Shown here: piece after piece, positions 10,493 to 22,400 of the stretch
How positions within the stretch are numbered: position 1 is the stretch's first letter
Layout of the letters: each line of letters begins with the position of its first letter
Source: Trissonchulus latispiculum
Taxonomy: Eukaryota; Nematoda; Enoplea; Enoplida; Ironidae
Reading direction: 5' to 3'
Assembly: GCA_030248195.1 (NCBI GenBank)
Contig: JASAND010024141.1
Coordinates: 1 to 64,000, forward strand
DNA: 64,000 bases
Notes under the pieces: generated by a model
The model's input: only the letters and a program-made list of their open reading frames with translations
What the model was told of the DNA's origin: nothing
The model's database searches: none
Made by a program: the position numbers and the translations under genes

Positions 10493-12290
10493 TATGAAAT
10501 TCTCAAATGATTGTGCCTTTGGAACCGGGTTAACACTATAGGACACTGCCACCAATGTGAATACATTCCCTTTCCTTGATCCATATGTCTGATTCCTGTT
10601 ACGAATGTCGTGCAGGTTTCAGGTATTCGACTGTGCCCTGAGTACAGTTATTGTTTCCGCTATCGTTTATGTTATATAGTACATCATCATTGTGTAGTAG
10701 CTACTGTATTTGAAACCTGATACGAGTTTTGTTAGTATTGTTGTTGTTTATTTTGTAGTATGTCTGTGTACGTAGTTTATATGTATATAGTAAAATGTAG
10801 ATAAAAAGAAAAATAGAAAAAAGAAAAAAAATGAAAAAAAAATGAAAAAATGAAAAAAAATAAAAAAAAATGAAAAAATGAAAAAAATGAAAAAAAAATG
10901 AAAAACGAAAAGAAATGAAAAAAAAGAAAAGTAAGAAATGTACGTAGAACTGTAAAATGTATATAAGTGTATTGTTGTAATGTTGACTGTATTACTGTGT
11001 ATGAATACTTAGTAATTGGAATTGTTGTACTTACTGTGTATGTATTGTGTACTGTCTGTTGTTATATATATATATGTATCTGCTTTGTTAAATCATAGTT
11101 TCTAATTTGAAAGATTGAAAGCTGTTACTGATTCAGTTCAGCTTTCAGGAATTCAGTGCTCAAATGTTGTGCTTATCATTAATGTCTTTTAGGTATTGTC
11201 CAGTTTATTTGAGGATAATTACTAATTTTAAAAATCGAAGGATGGTCACTGTTATCACGATGGAGCTGTTGAATTGCATAGTCAAAATTATGTCTGCACA
11301 ATTTATGACATCTTAAGCATTCTAACTCAATTTCGCATCATCTTAAAATACTGTACATCATAGCAATTTCCCGTTGGAAAATTCTAATTTCTAATTGCTT
11401 ATCAATCTTTTCTATTGTCGAGGTCATTAAACATGTTTATGATCTGTTAGACTGTTACTGATGCAGTTCAGTCTTTCATTAACATGTGTAAAGTTCAGTA
11501 TTCAGATATGATGATCTGATAATGTTTGATAGTTTGTGTCGATGCCATTTGAATCGATGCTTGAATGAGGTGTTCAACATAGCAATTCCTTTCGCAATAT
11601 AATTTTTAACTAAAGCATGCGTGTGTCCGTTTTGTAGCATTAAATTGAACTAGAATTTATTTCTTGAATTTGTTTAGTAGAATATACGTACGTGGATTTT
11701 CTTAAATTGTACCAGTGTCCATCCCTTACTGATCCAGTGGAGGTAACTCTGATACGTAGGTACTTGAAAAGATTTGAGAAAATTTAATATGAAGGCGAGA
11801 AAGTGCTGAAATATACAGCATGAATAGACATCTAATCATCTACCTGAAATATTGTATTCTTTCTGTAACTGTGTAATGGTAATGTGACTGTATATGTACT
11901 GTAAAGGAGAACGGAGGGAGTTCGTGGTTATCTGGTAGGTGCAGATTTCCATACACTCCTGGCCACACACCGTGGTCGCATAAGGGTTCGTAAAGGAAAA
12001 ACTTTGCGAATCAAGTCAACCCCACCTTCTCGTGGTATGTTCGGATTTCGCTGACGGGGCTCTGGCCGGACTACATTAGCATCTGTTACTAAAACATCTG
12101 AAAATATGTGGTAGGATATATCGTTAATTTCAATATTTTGTGCTAATGTAGTCTGTCAAATAGGTAAAAACCTCTAGTCATCTTTCTAATACTTGAGAAT
12201 GAGAAAATTTCCTTTTCGATAAATTTGAGCTGTTTCTTTCTAGTTCTATATACAGTCGCATTACTATTTTGTTCAATTGTTGTTGCATGA
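10493..12290. other. Gene-free 3' flank of the Helentron with A-rich simple repeat
   Basis: No coding signal seen. 10795-10935 is a poly(A)-rich run of 'gaaaaaaaat' units. A (TA) run lies near 11064-11075. Near 11987-12015 an 11-bp stem with G-U pairs (ggttcgtaaag / ctttgcgaatc) surrounds a gaaaaa loop. This could be the terminal hairpin region of the element, but the assignment is unproven. Confidence 0.5.
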
Positions 12291-12294
12291 AGCT

Positions 12295-14170
12295 GTATAC
12301 ATGGGCAAATCCGTCACCCCAAAGGGAAAATGCCGCGGCAACCCATTCTCGCCACTTTGCTAGTTATTTATTTATTCTCCGGATTCTTGTCCCCCCCCTC
12401 TAACTTTTGATTGGCTGGACCAATCCGGCTGAAATTTTCAGGGGGAGTTGGGGGTGACCTAAAGTGCTCCCGGAAGCGCGGGCAGTTCGGTACTTCCCGG
12501 ATTCCGGAAATGGCGGTACCCGGAATTTTTTGGAATGGTAAGGGGGGACCAAGGGAAACGTAAAAATTTTTTGTCTCCGATTTTGCTCAAAAGGTGGTCA
12601 TAGGGTAAGTCGACCACGCTGATTTCGAAACTGAAATCGAAATTCCCGGAAAATTTACGGATTTCGAGATATTGGACCCGGAAAATTCCGGATTTTGAAA
12701 ATTTTTTCCAAAAGTGGTCAATATGGTACTCAAATGAAAGAGCTCGTCGAGCTGAACAACTTTCCTTCTTGCGACATTTTCCGGAAATGTGTCTAGCGAA
12801 AGTTATGGCCGAAAAACTGAAAATCCGGGAATTCCCGAAAATCCGGATTTTGGACCAAAAAATTTTTTGCCTCCGATTTCTCTCAAAAATTGGTCATAGG
12901 GTAATTCGACCATGCTGATTTCGAACCTGTAATCGAAATTTCCGGAAAATTTACGGATTTCGAGATATTGGACCCGGAAAATTCCGGATTTTGAAAATTT
13001 TTTCCGAAAGTGGTCGATATGGTACTCAAATGAAAGAGCTCGTCGAGCTGAACAACTTTTCTTCTTGCGACATTTTCCGGAAATGCGCCTAGCGAAAGTT
13101 ATGGCCGAAAAACTGAAAATCCGGGAATTCCCGAAAACCCGTATTTAGGACCAGAAAATTATTGTCTCCGATTTCTCTCAAAAGTTGGTCTTAGACTAAT
13201 TCGATGGCGCTGATTTCGAAACTGAAATAGAGATTTCCGGAAACTTTACGGATTTCGTGGTACTGGACAGGGAAAATTTCTTGTCTATAAGAGGAAAAAT
13301 GACAGCGGCAACCCATTCATGCCACTTCGCTTGTTATTTATTATTCTCCGGATTCTTGTCCCCCCCCCTCTATCTCGAGATTGGGAAGGGGTAGAGAGGT
13401 GGTTGATACCTCATTTTGAAGGTCTTGACTTGAACTGCTCCCGGAAGCGCGGGGAGCCCCGGGGGAGCTGAGGTGCTCCCGGAGCACCCCCGTGAGTAAA
13501 CATGAGTAAAACAAAAAAGTTGTCCAAATGAGCTAATTTTGGTATCATTCGAAAGCTCTCGACGAGTAAAGAAAAAGTTGTAATTGGGTCAAGGTCTGAA
13601 AATGCACTCATTTTGAGTTATGAGGCGAAAAATGGTAAAAAATGGCCAAAAACGGCCAAAATGGCTCAAAATTGAAAGTTCTCAGATCGGACTCATATTG
13701 GTATCATTCGAAAGCTCTCATTGCGTAGATAAAATGTTATAATAAGGCCAAAGCACCAAAGTGTACAGAAAATGAGTTACGGGGCCTAAAATGGGTCAAA
13801 AATGGCCAAAATCGGTCAAAATGGCTCAAAATTAAAAAGTATCGGAAATCCACAATATGGATATCATTGGAAAGCTCTCTTTGCGTAGATAAAAAGTTGT
13901 AATAGTGCCAACGCACCAAAGTGGAGGAAAAATGAGTTACGGAGGCTCAAACGGGTCAAAAATGGCCAAAAATGGCCAAAATCAGTCAAAAAGGGTCAAA
14001 ATTAAAGTGTCGGAAATTCACAATAGGGATGTCAATCGAAAGCTCTCGTTGCATAGATAAAAAGTTGTAATGGAGACAAAGCTCCTAGCTGCATGCAAAC
14101 GGAGTTGTGTCCCTTGATAAGAGGAAAAATGCCAGCGGCAACCCATTCATGACACTTTGCTTGTTTTTTG
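12295..14170. repeat. Second satellite block, same A-then-B order as window start
   Basis: Unit A ('ctccgatttctctcaaaa', 'ggtcatagggtaattcgacca') begins near 12571, 12867 and 13162, a period of about 295 bp. Unit B ('ggtatcattcgaaagctctc') recurs near 13541, 13700, 13859 and 14024, about 159-165 bp apart. The link segments 'gcggcaacccattc...gccacttcgcttgttattta' occur at about 12330, 13300 and 14125. No gene seen. Confidence 0.85.
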
Positions 14171-15059
14171 TATTATTTTGCTTTGTTTGTCGGAGAGAAT
14201 GTGGGGGGGGGCGGAATTGTGCGAACCATTAAGGGGGGGGGCAACGTTTGAACCCTCGAGCGACCTCGTATGGGGGTTGTTTCCAGCATTTCAGCCCCAA
14301 AGTGCTGATTTGTGTCCGATCTGAAAGGGAATATTTTTGTTGGCATGTGTACCTTTGGGGCTTGATTTATTGAATTTTGTGATTCGGTGGAGGGCGGGCT
14401 TATGTAGATTTTCAGCAGTGCTGAGTGTTTCTTTGCTGTTAATGTTTCTATTTTATTCAAAATAATCACACATTATCATTCTGTTTATATCTGTTTATCA
14501 TCTACCTGATTTGCGCACAGAGAAAGGTGGGACATTTTTGTTCTGTTTTCGTGCTGTTTGGGTGCTAGTGTGCCGCTAACGTAATTAGTTGGGAGATGTT
14601 AAGGGGAAGGAACTGGGAGGTAATATAGACGACCTCTACTACCTGGCAGCCATGAGCTAATAGAATTGTTGAGCCCCCCCCCCTTCCTGATTCCTGTTTG
14701 GGATAGGGGTATAGAAAGAAGACGACGTGTGCGTTATACTGTAGCGCGGGGGGGGGCGGGTTTTTCCATTTTGGTGGGTTTAAAAGGTTGTGGAATGAGA
14801 TTGGCGCATGGCCCCTCCTGATTCCCCCTTCTCCTCCGTTCTGGCAGAGGTTCCATTTTCCCTTTCCATTTTCTATTTTGCATTTTCATTTTTCCGGTCC
14901 ATTTTCTCCAACCCCCTGTTCCGGCCATATTCTTATTTAGCAGTGCAATGCAGAGAAGGCTGTAGTCAGCCCAGCTATCCATCCTTAATTGGTCGGTAAA
15001 TGGATACCACTACGGTGGGAAGGTAACAGGAGTCCGTGTAGGGCGTAAAGCCTTGAAGG

Positions 15060-15203
15060 GTCGTCCCCCCCCCCTTCCACGGATGCAGTATCATTTGAGA
15101 TGTCACTCCTGGCTCTACGGCTGTGTATCCGGGGATGAGCACTGGCACTCCTCCTTATCCTTGAACCAGGGAGGATGGAGAGATTCTCCAGGGTCACCTT
15201 TAC
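15060..15203. repeat. Dispersed repeat, copy 1 (SINE-like)
   Basis: Shares 'ccttccacggatg', 'cactcctggctctacggct', 'gtgtatccgggga' and 'agggtcacctt' with 19798-19946 in the same orientation. The class is not identified. The surrounding 14170-15480 holds G-tract runs but no gene I can support. Confidence 0.7.
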
Positions 15204-15486
15204 CTTTTTTAAGCAGAGCAGACGCTCACTGACTTAGTCTTGGTTATGGGAATGGGCTACTAATTATTGAAATCGTGTCGCTTGCCGCCTTGCTTGGGTT
15301 TTATTTAGTTTTGGACTTCTGACAATTTACTACACTTATTGTTTGTGGTTGACTAGACATGGCGTTTGGTAGAGCACGAACCAAGTTTAACTTAGGCTCA
15401 AACGGATCCATTACAATTACAGTCCTTCATTATCGATTGATTCTCCTCGATTTCTTTGTCAAAAAACTTTCCATTAAATTTGTAGG

Positions 15487-15995
15487 ATCACTGGCCATGG
15501 GCGCACCCAGGAGGGGGGGGGGGTTCCGACCCCACCCCCAGGAATTTTTGGGGGAGAAGACAACAGTTGAGCGATTTTCAGTGCATTAAAACTAAAAAAT
15601 ATCAAAATTTTTCGCGCCTGCGGCGCTGTTCTATCTGAATTTTTTTAAACTTTTGTCGCCTGCGGCCCTATTTTGTCTCAACTTTTAAATATTCTTTGGC
15701 GCTTTCGATCGCTTATCTAGCTCATGATTTTTAATTCTCTGCGCCTGCGGTGCTTTTTATTCAAATCGTTTTAAGGTTTCCATTACAAATTTTTTCCATA
15801 ATGTCGACAGGTTTCTTAACTTTTAAAATTTTTTAAAGGTTTTTATTATGGATTTTCCATAATTTCAAAATTTGCTCAATTTTGTTGAAATTTGTTGCCG
15901 CCACCGTCTCACCCCAGCTTGAGCAAATTTTTAGAAAACTTTCCGGCTCGACCCCCTCCTTTTTAAAATCCTCCGTGCGTCCCTGGTCTTTGCTA
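15487..15995. repeat. Short non-autonomous element with gcgcctgcgg motifs
   Basis: Begins 'gggcgcacccaggagggggg' and ends in the related inverted form 'ccccctcc...gtgcgtccc'. Inside are several 'cgcctgcggcgct' motifs separated by AT-rich sequence. It resembles the other G-tract-ended elements of this window. 15996-16224 has no other feature. Confidence 0.55.
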
Positions 15996-16224
15996 GGTTT
16001 TATTATTTCCTACCTGCGTATCTTATTATTATTATAGTAATATTTCTTAATATTAATTATTATTTTATTATTTCTTTAATAAGGTGTGTGTTTTAAGTGA
16101 ACGACAACACACTATTATACTACTGTTTAGTTGTTGACAGTTTTATGCTACTGTTTAGTTGTTGACAGTTTTACAGTTTATTGTTTCAAAATTGGAACTA
16201 ATTCTTTTGTTTTTTCTGTTTTAG

Positions 16225-16278
16225 CAGCCAACACTTCAAGACATGCGGGCAGAGGTTCTGCTATTCATGGTCATGCAG
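16225..16278 (+). CDS. MARK: MARK spacer mini-exon (54 bp)
   Basis: The acceptor is tttttctgttttag and the donor is gtatgt. Phase 1 on both sides, so it could be skipped without a frame change. It codes [17 protein letters not shown], Ser/Gly/His-rich like the next exon, and joins it in frame (GCA G|GT CCT). It is supported by splice signals and phase only, not by a conserved motif. Confidence 0.6.
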
Positions 16279-16368
16279 GTATGTGTGCCCTTTTCTGCTT
16301 GGTAACCCTTTTGATTGATTATTTTCTAAATTCATTAGCTAAAGCTTGTCACAGAAATGTATATGTAC

Positions 16369-16426
<58 letters not shown>

Positions 16427-19400
16427 GGCACGGGCAGATGAATAAGTCGGGAACTTATGTAAGTTCCCAGACAAATAGATGATTTACGCATGTGCCCCGG
16501 GCAGATAGCGAAACCCAATTCTAGTTCTTCACGATAATTATCGCTATCTGCCCGGTCAAATGCGTTACTACGCACACTACTCGCTGTCTTTGTAATGCTG
16601 AGTAACTTCTATGTTTGGATCCTGTATGTACCTTATTAATAGTTATGGGCACTGGATATCCCGGTATCTGGAGATAGATTTCAGATTTACGTTTAGATTT
16701 CAGACAAAAATATGAAAAATTAACTACTTTTTGACAAAAATTTCAAAATTTTAAGAATATTTTTCAAAAATTTCTCTGAAAATGTTTTTGACACCAAGGT
16801 TTTAGCTTGGCTGTCTGATGGCTTGCCGCAGTGCATCGAAAAAATGGCAGAAAAATTGAATTTTAACTGTGAAATTGAAAAATTTTATTGGACTTAAGTT
16901 TTGAATAGGCGGATAACCGGATGCCGGATATCCGAATATGAAACAATATCCGGTGCCCATCACTACTTATTAATTAATCAGTTAATTAATTTGATGTAAT
17001 TAGCTCTGGCCTTCTCGTGAGGGCAAGTCATTGCGATTAATGTTTTCTCTGGTGTAATTCTGTGGTTCTATAGTTTTTGTGTGAGCGTCGTGAAATCACA
17101 CATCTGATCACAGGAAATTTGTCCCGCCAATTCCATTCAATTCCCTTTTTCTCCTTCCTCTCACTTCCTTTCCTTTCCCTCCCTTCACTCTCCCCCACTT
17201 CTTCCTCACTGAATTCTATTTCAGCACCGTCCTAAATAGAATTTTCTATTACTTATTCACGTAGGAAATTTCAGCAATTGACTGACATTTTTTAGGGTTT
17301 CGACAGTGAGGGCTACCCAACGTGTGAATATACCTAAGTTTTCAGTGAAAAATAAGTAGTTTTTAAAGAAAAAATTGCTATTTTTATGGTTAAAATGATT
17401 TTAAGAACCTAATGTTCTACAGTATTGAAAAGGTGGTGATGCCGTAAAGCTGGGCTTATTCTACTGGGCCCCCCATAAACGACATTCTCCCAAAATTCTT
17501 TCCCCTTTCCCCCCAAATCGCCCCCCCCCCAACCGGAGGGTACCCTGTACGAAGTTTTGCCCTGAAAAGTCGCTCAAAGGCCACATTTTTACAAGTTTTC
17601 CGCTTCGCTGAAGATTTCTGCTCATTTTTTGACGACTAAATCTGCCAACTTTCCTGATAAAAATTAACTTTTATAGTGTATGCTAGAAAAACATCACTGC
17701 TTTGGGCACATTTTTAGAACAGTTTTCAATCAAATATTTCCACTTTGTTTGCATTGTGATTAAAAGTTTCACTTTCAAAACTAGTACATAACGGTATATT
17801 TTCTGAAGCAGTTAAAACATTTAAACATAATCTTGATTAGAATTGGAGCCTCAAATTCGTCCACTAGCCTACCGACCCATCCCTTTCCCCCCCCCCCATT
17901 CTGTTTCCAATTTCTTTTCCTTTTTTGTCCTGTGCTGGACACTTGCCTTGCATTATGGCTTGCTCTGGTTTCTATTTTTGTAGTCTGTCTGTAGTCTACT
18001 TTCTTTCCTGCAGTAAGGCTCTAGACTTTACTACCACGGAAGCTATTTTCTTTTCAAAGTATTTGAGGTGTGTCTTTCTGCCTGTATCGTTGCACGTTAG
18101 CATTGCCCCATTTTTCTTCCAGTACAGTGACAGTACAGTCCAGTACAGTATAAGTTTGGTTGTGACTGGCTTGTCGTCGTTACCCTTCCTCAAAAATTTG
18201 CTTTTCCATATTTTGTAGATTTTAATTTTGATATTTATGCTTGACACAGTTTCTGGTTGGAATACTTGCTAGTTATTAGTCTACATCCCGTGCCCCCATA
18301 ATCCCTCCCGTTTAGCCGGTGGTACCTTCTTTGTGGAGACATCATGTAATACCAAGAATACTTTATGATAAGAGTATGACACTAAGTCTAGTCTCTGTTA
18401 TCAGAGCAAAAACTATGCTATGTTCGCTAAGGGCGGAACCCCCCCCCCCCCCAACCAATTGGACCCATCACTTCAAAGAAGTTTTGGCTCTACGCTTGCA
18501 TAAAGCTAGAAATCACAACTATTCAGTTGGTCAGTGTGCATCTGTTGCGAGCTTTAGAAAACAGAAACATAGCGCTTAAATTTCTTTGAAGTGATAGGGC
18601 CAATTTGTGGGTGGGGGGGTCAGCCCTTAGCGAACAGAGCATAGGTTTTGCTCTGATAACAGAGACTAGGCTTAGTCTCATAGTCTTATCATTATGTACC
18701 TGTTACGGGCAGATGGATAAATTGGACACTTCTGAAAGTGTCCAGACAGATAGATAAATTATGCATGTGCGCAGACAGATAAATAAATTCTTTCAATTAT
18801 CGCATTCTGTCCAGACAGATGAGTAAATTATCTATGTGTCCAGAACAAGGTTGGACAGATGCGTAAATTTTTAAACTAAGAACTATTAATGGAGAATATT
18901 TGTGCTTTTAGCTTTTATTTAACTTCAGTATTGTTCGTCACTTTATTTTTTATAGTTTATGCATTGTTCTAAAGCTTGTTACTACATTTTATTAGCTTAT
19001 ATTTTAGTAAATTTTAAATCTGTTACTTGATTTAATTAATTTTATATAGCATTTATTAGATATCGTTCCAATTATTGATCGCTATTGATAATTTATTTAT
19101 TTGTTAAATAATTTTAATTATATATATATTTTATGTAGGTACTTATTTGTGAAATTTTGGTGCCGTTATTTTAACGTATATATATAATTTAAAATGGAAA
19201 CCAACGGTGAAACTAACAAGAATTAAATTTACATATTTACGTTTTATGCTAACGTATAATTCTTTATTTATATACGTATTGCCTATTCTCTTTTTAATGG
19301 TAATTACATACAAATAGGTACATAAAATAATTATTAAATTAAAATGTTATAATACATAAAATTAACAAAATCAAATAAAACATTTTGAAATTTAACCACG

Positions 19401-22400
19401 CAGAAAATTAATTTAAACATAAGCTAATAAAATATAATAGCAAGCTTTAGAACAATGAATAAACTATTTAAAATAAAGTAAAGAATAATACTGAAGTTGA
19501 ATAAAAGCTATAAGCACAAATATTCTCCATTAATAGTTCTTAGTTTAAAAATTTACGCATCTGTCCAACCTTGTTCTGGACACATAGATAATTTACTCAT
19601 CTGTCTGGACAGAATGCGATAATTGAAAGAATTTATCTATCTGTCTGCGCACATGCATTATTTATCTATCTGTCTGGACACTTTCAGAAGTGTCCAATTT
19701 ATTCATCTGCCCGTAACATACCCACGATGTTACTGATGATTTTAAATGGCGGAAGGTAGCCACAGGATAACCCTGAGGATTCTGAGTTCCGAGACAACTA
19801 AGTGAAGGGCTGGCCCCCCTTCCACGGATGTAGTCATCATTTGAGGTAACACTCCTGGCTCTACGGCTGTGTATCCGGGGATAAGTACCGGCATCCCTTG
19901 TCCCTGAAGCAGGGATGGTGATATTCTTCAGGGGTCACCTTTCACCTTAAGTGAAGTCTAGCGTAGTAGTTGTAGTGAAGGTTTTAACTTCTGTCTCAAC
20001 CGATTCCATTCCATTTACCTCGTTGGATATGGCTCCTATGCGTTCCTGTCTGTCATACTAAACCTTCTTATTCCGGGATACTTTTCCTTGAGTGGGCGCG
20101 GAACTAGCAATTACGTATATAATTTAGTCTAAAACGAATAGACAAACATGACACCATGTTAATACGTATTGCTCACTTTCCGTTTAAAACGATATATACT
20201 TAGGTTTTGCTTTACATAATTCTAAAATTTCCAAAAAATAGCCATTAGTAGTGGGCTTTGGGATGTTACCTGGACGTTGTACCATCTTTTGTCCTCCCTA
20301 AGGTACCGTATTATGCCAAACCGTGGCCCCCCCAATGAAACGCCCATGGGAGGGGGTGGGCGCTTTTTTGGATTTCTCAATACTCACTTTCATGACTTTG
20401 AAAACTAAAAGTTTGTAAATAAAGTCTTGACTGATTAAGCTATTTCAAGGCCTATATATAATCAATCGTATGCTTTTTCGATAGACATGTGAGCAATTGG
20501 CAAAGTAGGAATTATCAGACCTGGTTTCCAAAATATAGCCCATGGGCGTTTTTTCGGTGGGGGGGGCGCTTTTTGGATTACATAAATCAAATCCAAAATT
20601 GCCGTTTCCGAAAAAACGCCCATGGGCCACTGTTTGACCTAATACGGTAGTGCCATTTCCTTCAGCGAATTTACCAACTAACCTTCACATTTTTGCCCCC
20701 CCCCTTTGAACTTTCTCTCAGTCAGACGGTGTTGTCTTCATTTTACTTTTTGTTTGCTGGATTTCTACTGTCTAAGGTGTCTACATATTCCTGGTTTATT
20801 AGAAGAAGTTACCATGGCATTGTTTGCTTCTGTTGGCGCTTCTGTAACGATGAGTTTTGCGTGTCTGTTTCCCTGTCCCCCGTTGGTTTGATATTTTCCC
20901 CGTGTTAGTCATCTTCGAACAGGGAACAACTTTGTCAGACTCCTTGAAACTAGGACGGACCACCTATGAAGATTAATCATACCAATTAATTTGCGACATC
21001 TTTATACCAATAATTAATTTGTGACGTTAGTCAAGCCAACCAGCACGTCATGTCCATAATACTGGTCCATGATAAAATACGTCAGGATTCGCCATTTGGA
21101 TTTTCCCTGTAATCATCACAAGCAGATACTGTCTTTTTCATACTTTCGGTGGTTAAATGGATAAAAGCGAAAACCCTCTGCCACCTTTTCTATAAAACGT
21201 TTTGGGACTGTTTCAGCTTGCATGGTCTTATAGGTACTCAGTTTTGAACGAGTAGCATAGTTTCAGCAAGTGTAGCAAGAATAACACATAAACAGTGTTA
21301 AATGATGCTATATACTATGTGTAGCTTAGCAGTGCACATCCTCTGCATTTTGGCGGCTGACCCCTCCTCAGAATTCAAATTCTAGCGAATCCTGCGTAAA
21401 CACCCAGTCGAATGTTCCTCACTGCAGGTTTATATAATAATATGTGTCGAAACAATATATTCAAAAAGCAAAAAAAGCACTGTGCTTTTCAAAATCGCTT
21501 TTGCTGCAAAAATACAGAATACAGCGGCAAGATTTCCACATGTAGGATCAATTTAACCTGAGAGGGTGGGGTCGTGGGTCGCGTCGTTAGCATGAAGAGG
21601 ATGTGTCACGCTTACACTACGTAGAGCATATGAAGCTTGTCGTAGTACTGTTGGGTTATTTGCTTTAAATATTTGATTAATATCTTGTTTTTTGCAACCT
21701 TCGTTTGCCTTCAATATTTAGTCAGCGGAGTTGACAGTTAGATCGATTAAAGGTTTGCTTCAAATTTGGGGGGGGCTAATAAAATCGATTCTAAGTTCTT
21801 GTCTTCAGTGTTAAAAACCGAGCGTTAATTTGGTTGTCATTATCCATTTGAGTGAACACATGTGAGCTGAACTAAAGGGAAAAATTGGGGGTGTTTTCCG
21901 GGGGGAGGGGCAGGGGGTAACAGTATTGTGCTTGCCTGTTTGATTAGCGCTTTGTTGTGACACTGCAATCTCTCTTTTCTTTTCCTTTCTGTTTCTGTTG
22001 CTAGCTCTCTATTTTCTGTCTGTCTTGCTCCTATCTTGTTTCCTATCTTTCTTTTGTCTGGTTTAGGTCCTCTGGCGCCTGGCGGTCTGGGGGGCGTCCT
22101 GGGCGCGGGTACTGCTCCTCCGTCCGCTCATCGTCAATCCTCCTATGCTCCTCCGCCCGCTTCCGCAGTCAACCCCACTTCAAATCCTCCTCGTGATCCT
22201 CGTGATCATCGTTTGACTAATCGTAAAATTTCAGCTCCCTCTCGAGTGCCCGCCCATCAACAACAACAACAACAGGCCAAGTTGCTGGAGAAAGATTTGG
22301 CTTTGAGTGGCAGTGGTGCTGGAAACTATCCTTATGCTCAGTAGGTCGTTTTTTTTGACTTTTTTCTGATTAATTTTTGAACCTTTAAACAATTTGGAAT

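Larger units (their letters stand above)
1240..12290 (+). mobile_element. Helentron/Helitron-type rolling-circle transposon, outer limits undefined
   Basis: The span contains one coding unit: Rep (HUH) and SF1 helicase in the first exon, then the last helicase motifs, an EEP nuclease and a USP protease in the second. A Rep-helicase protein followed by an APE-like nuclease is the Helentron arrangement. I could not locate the exact termini or an insertion-site signature, so the outer limits are only bracketed by the satellite arrays on both sides. No other gene is visible in the span. Confidence 0.6.
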
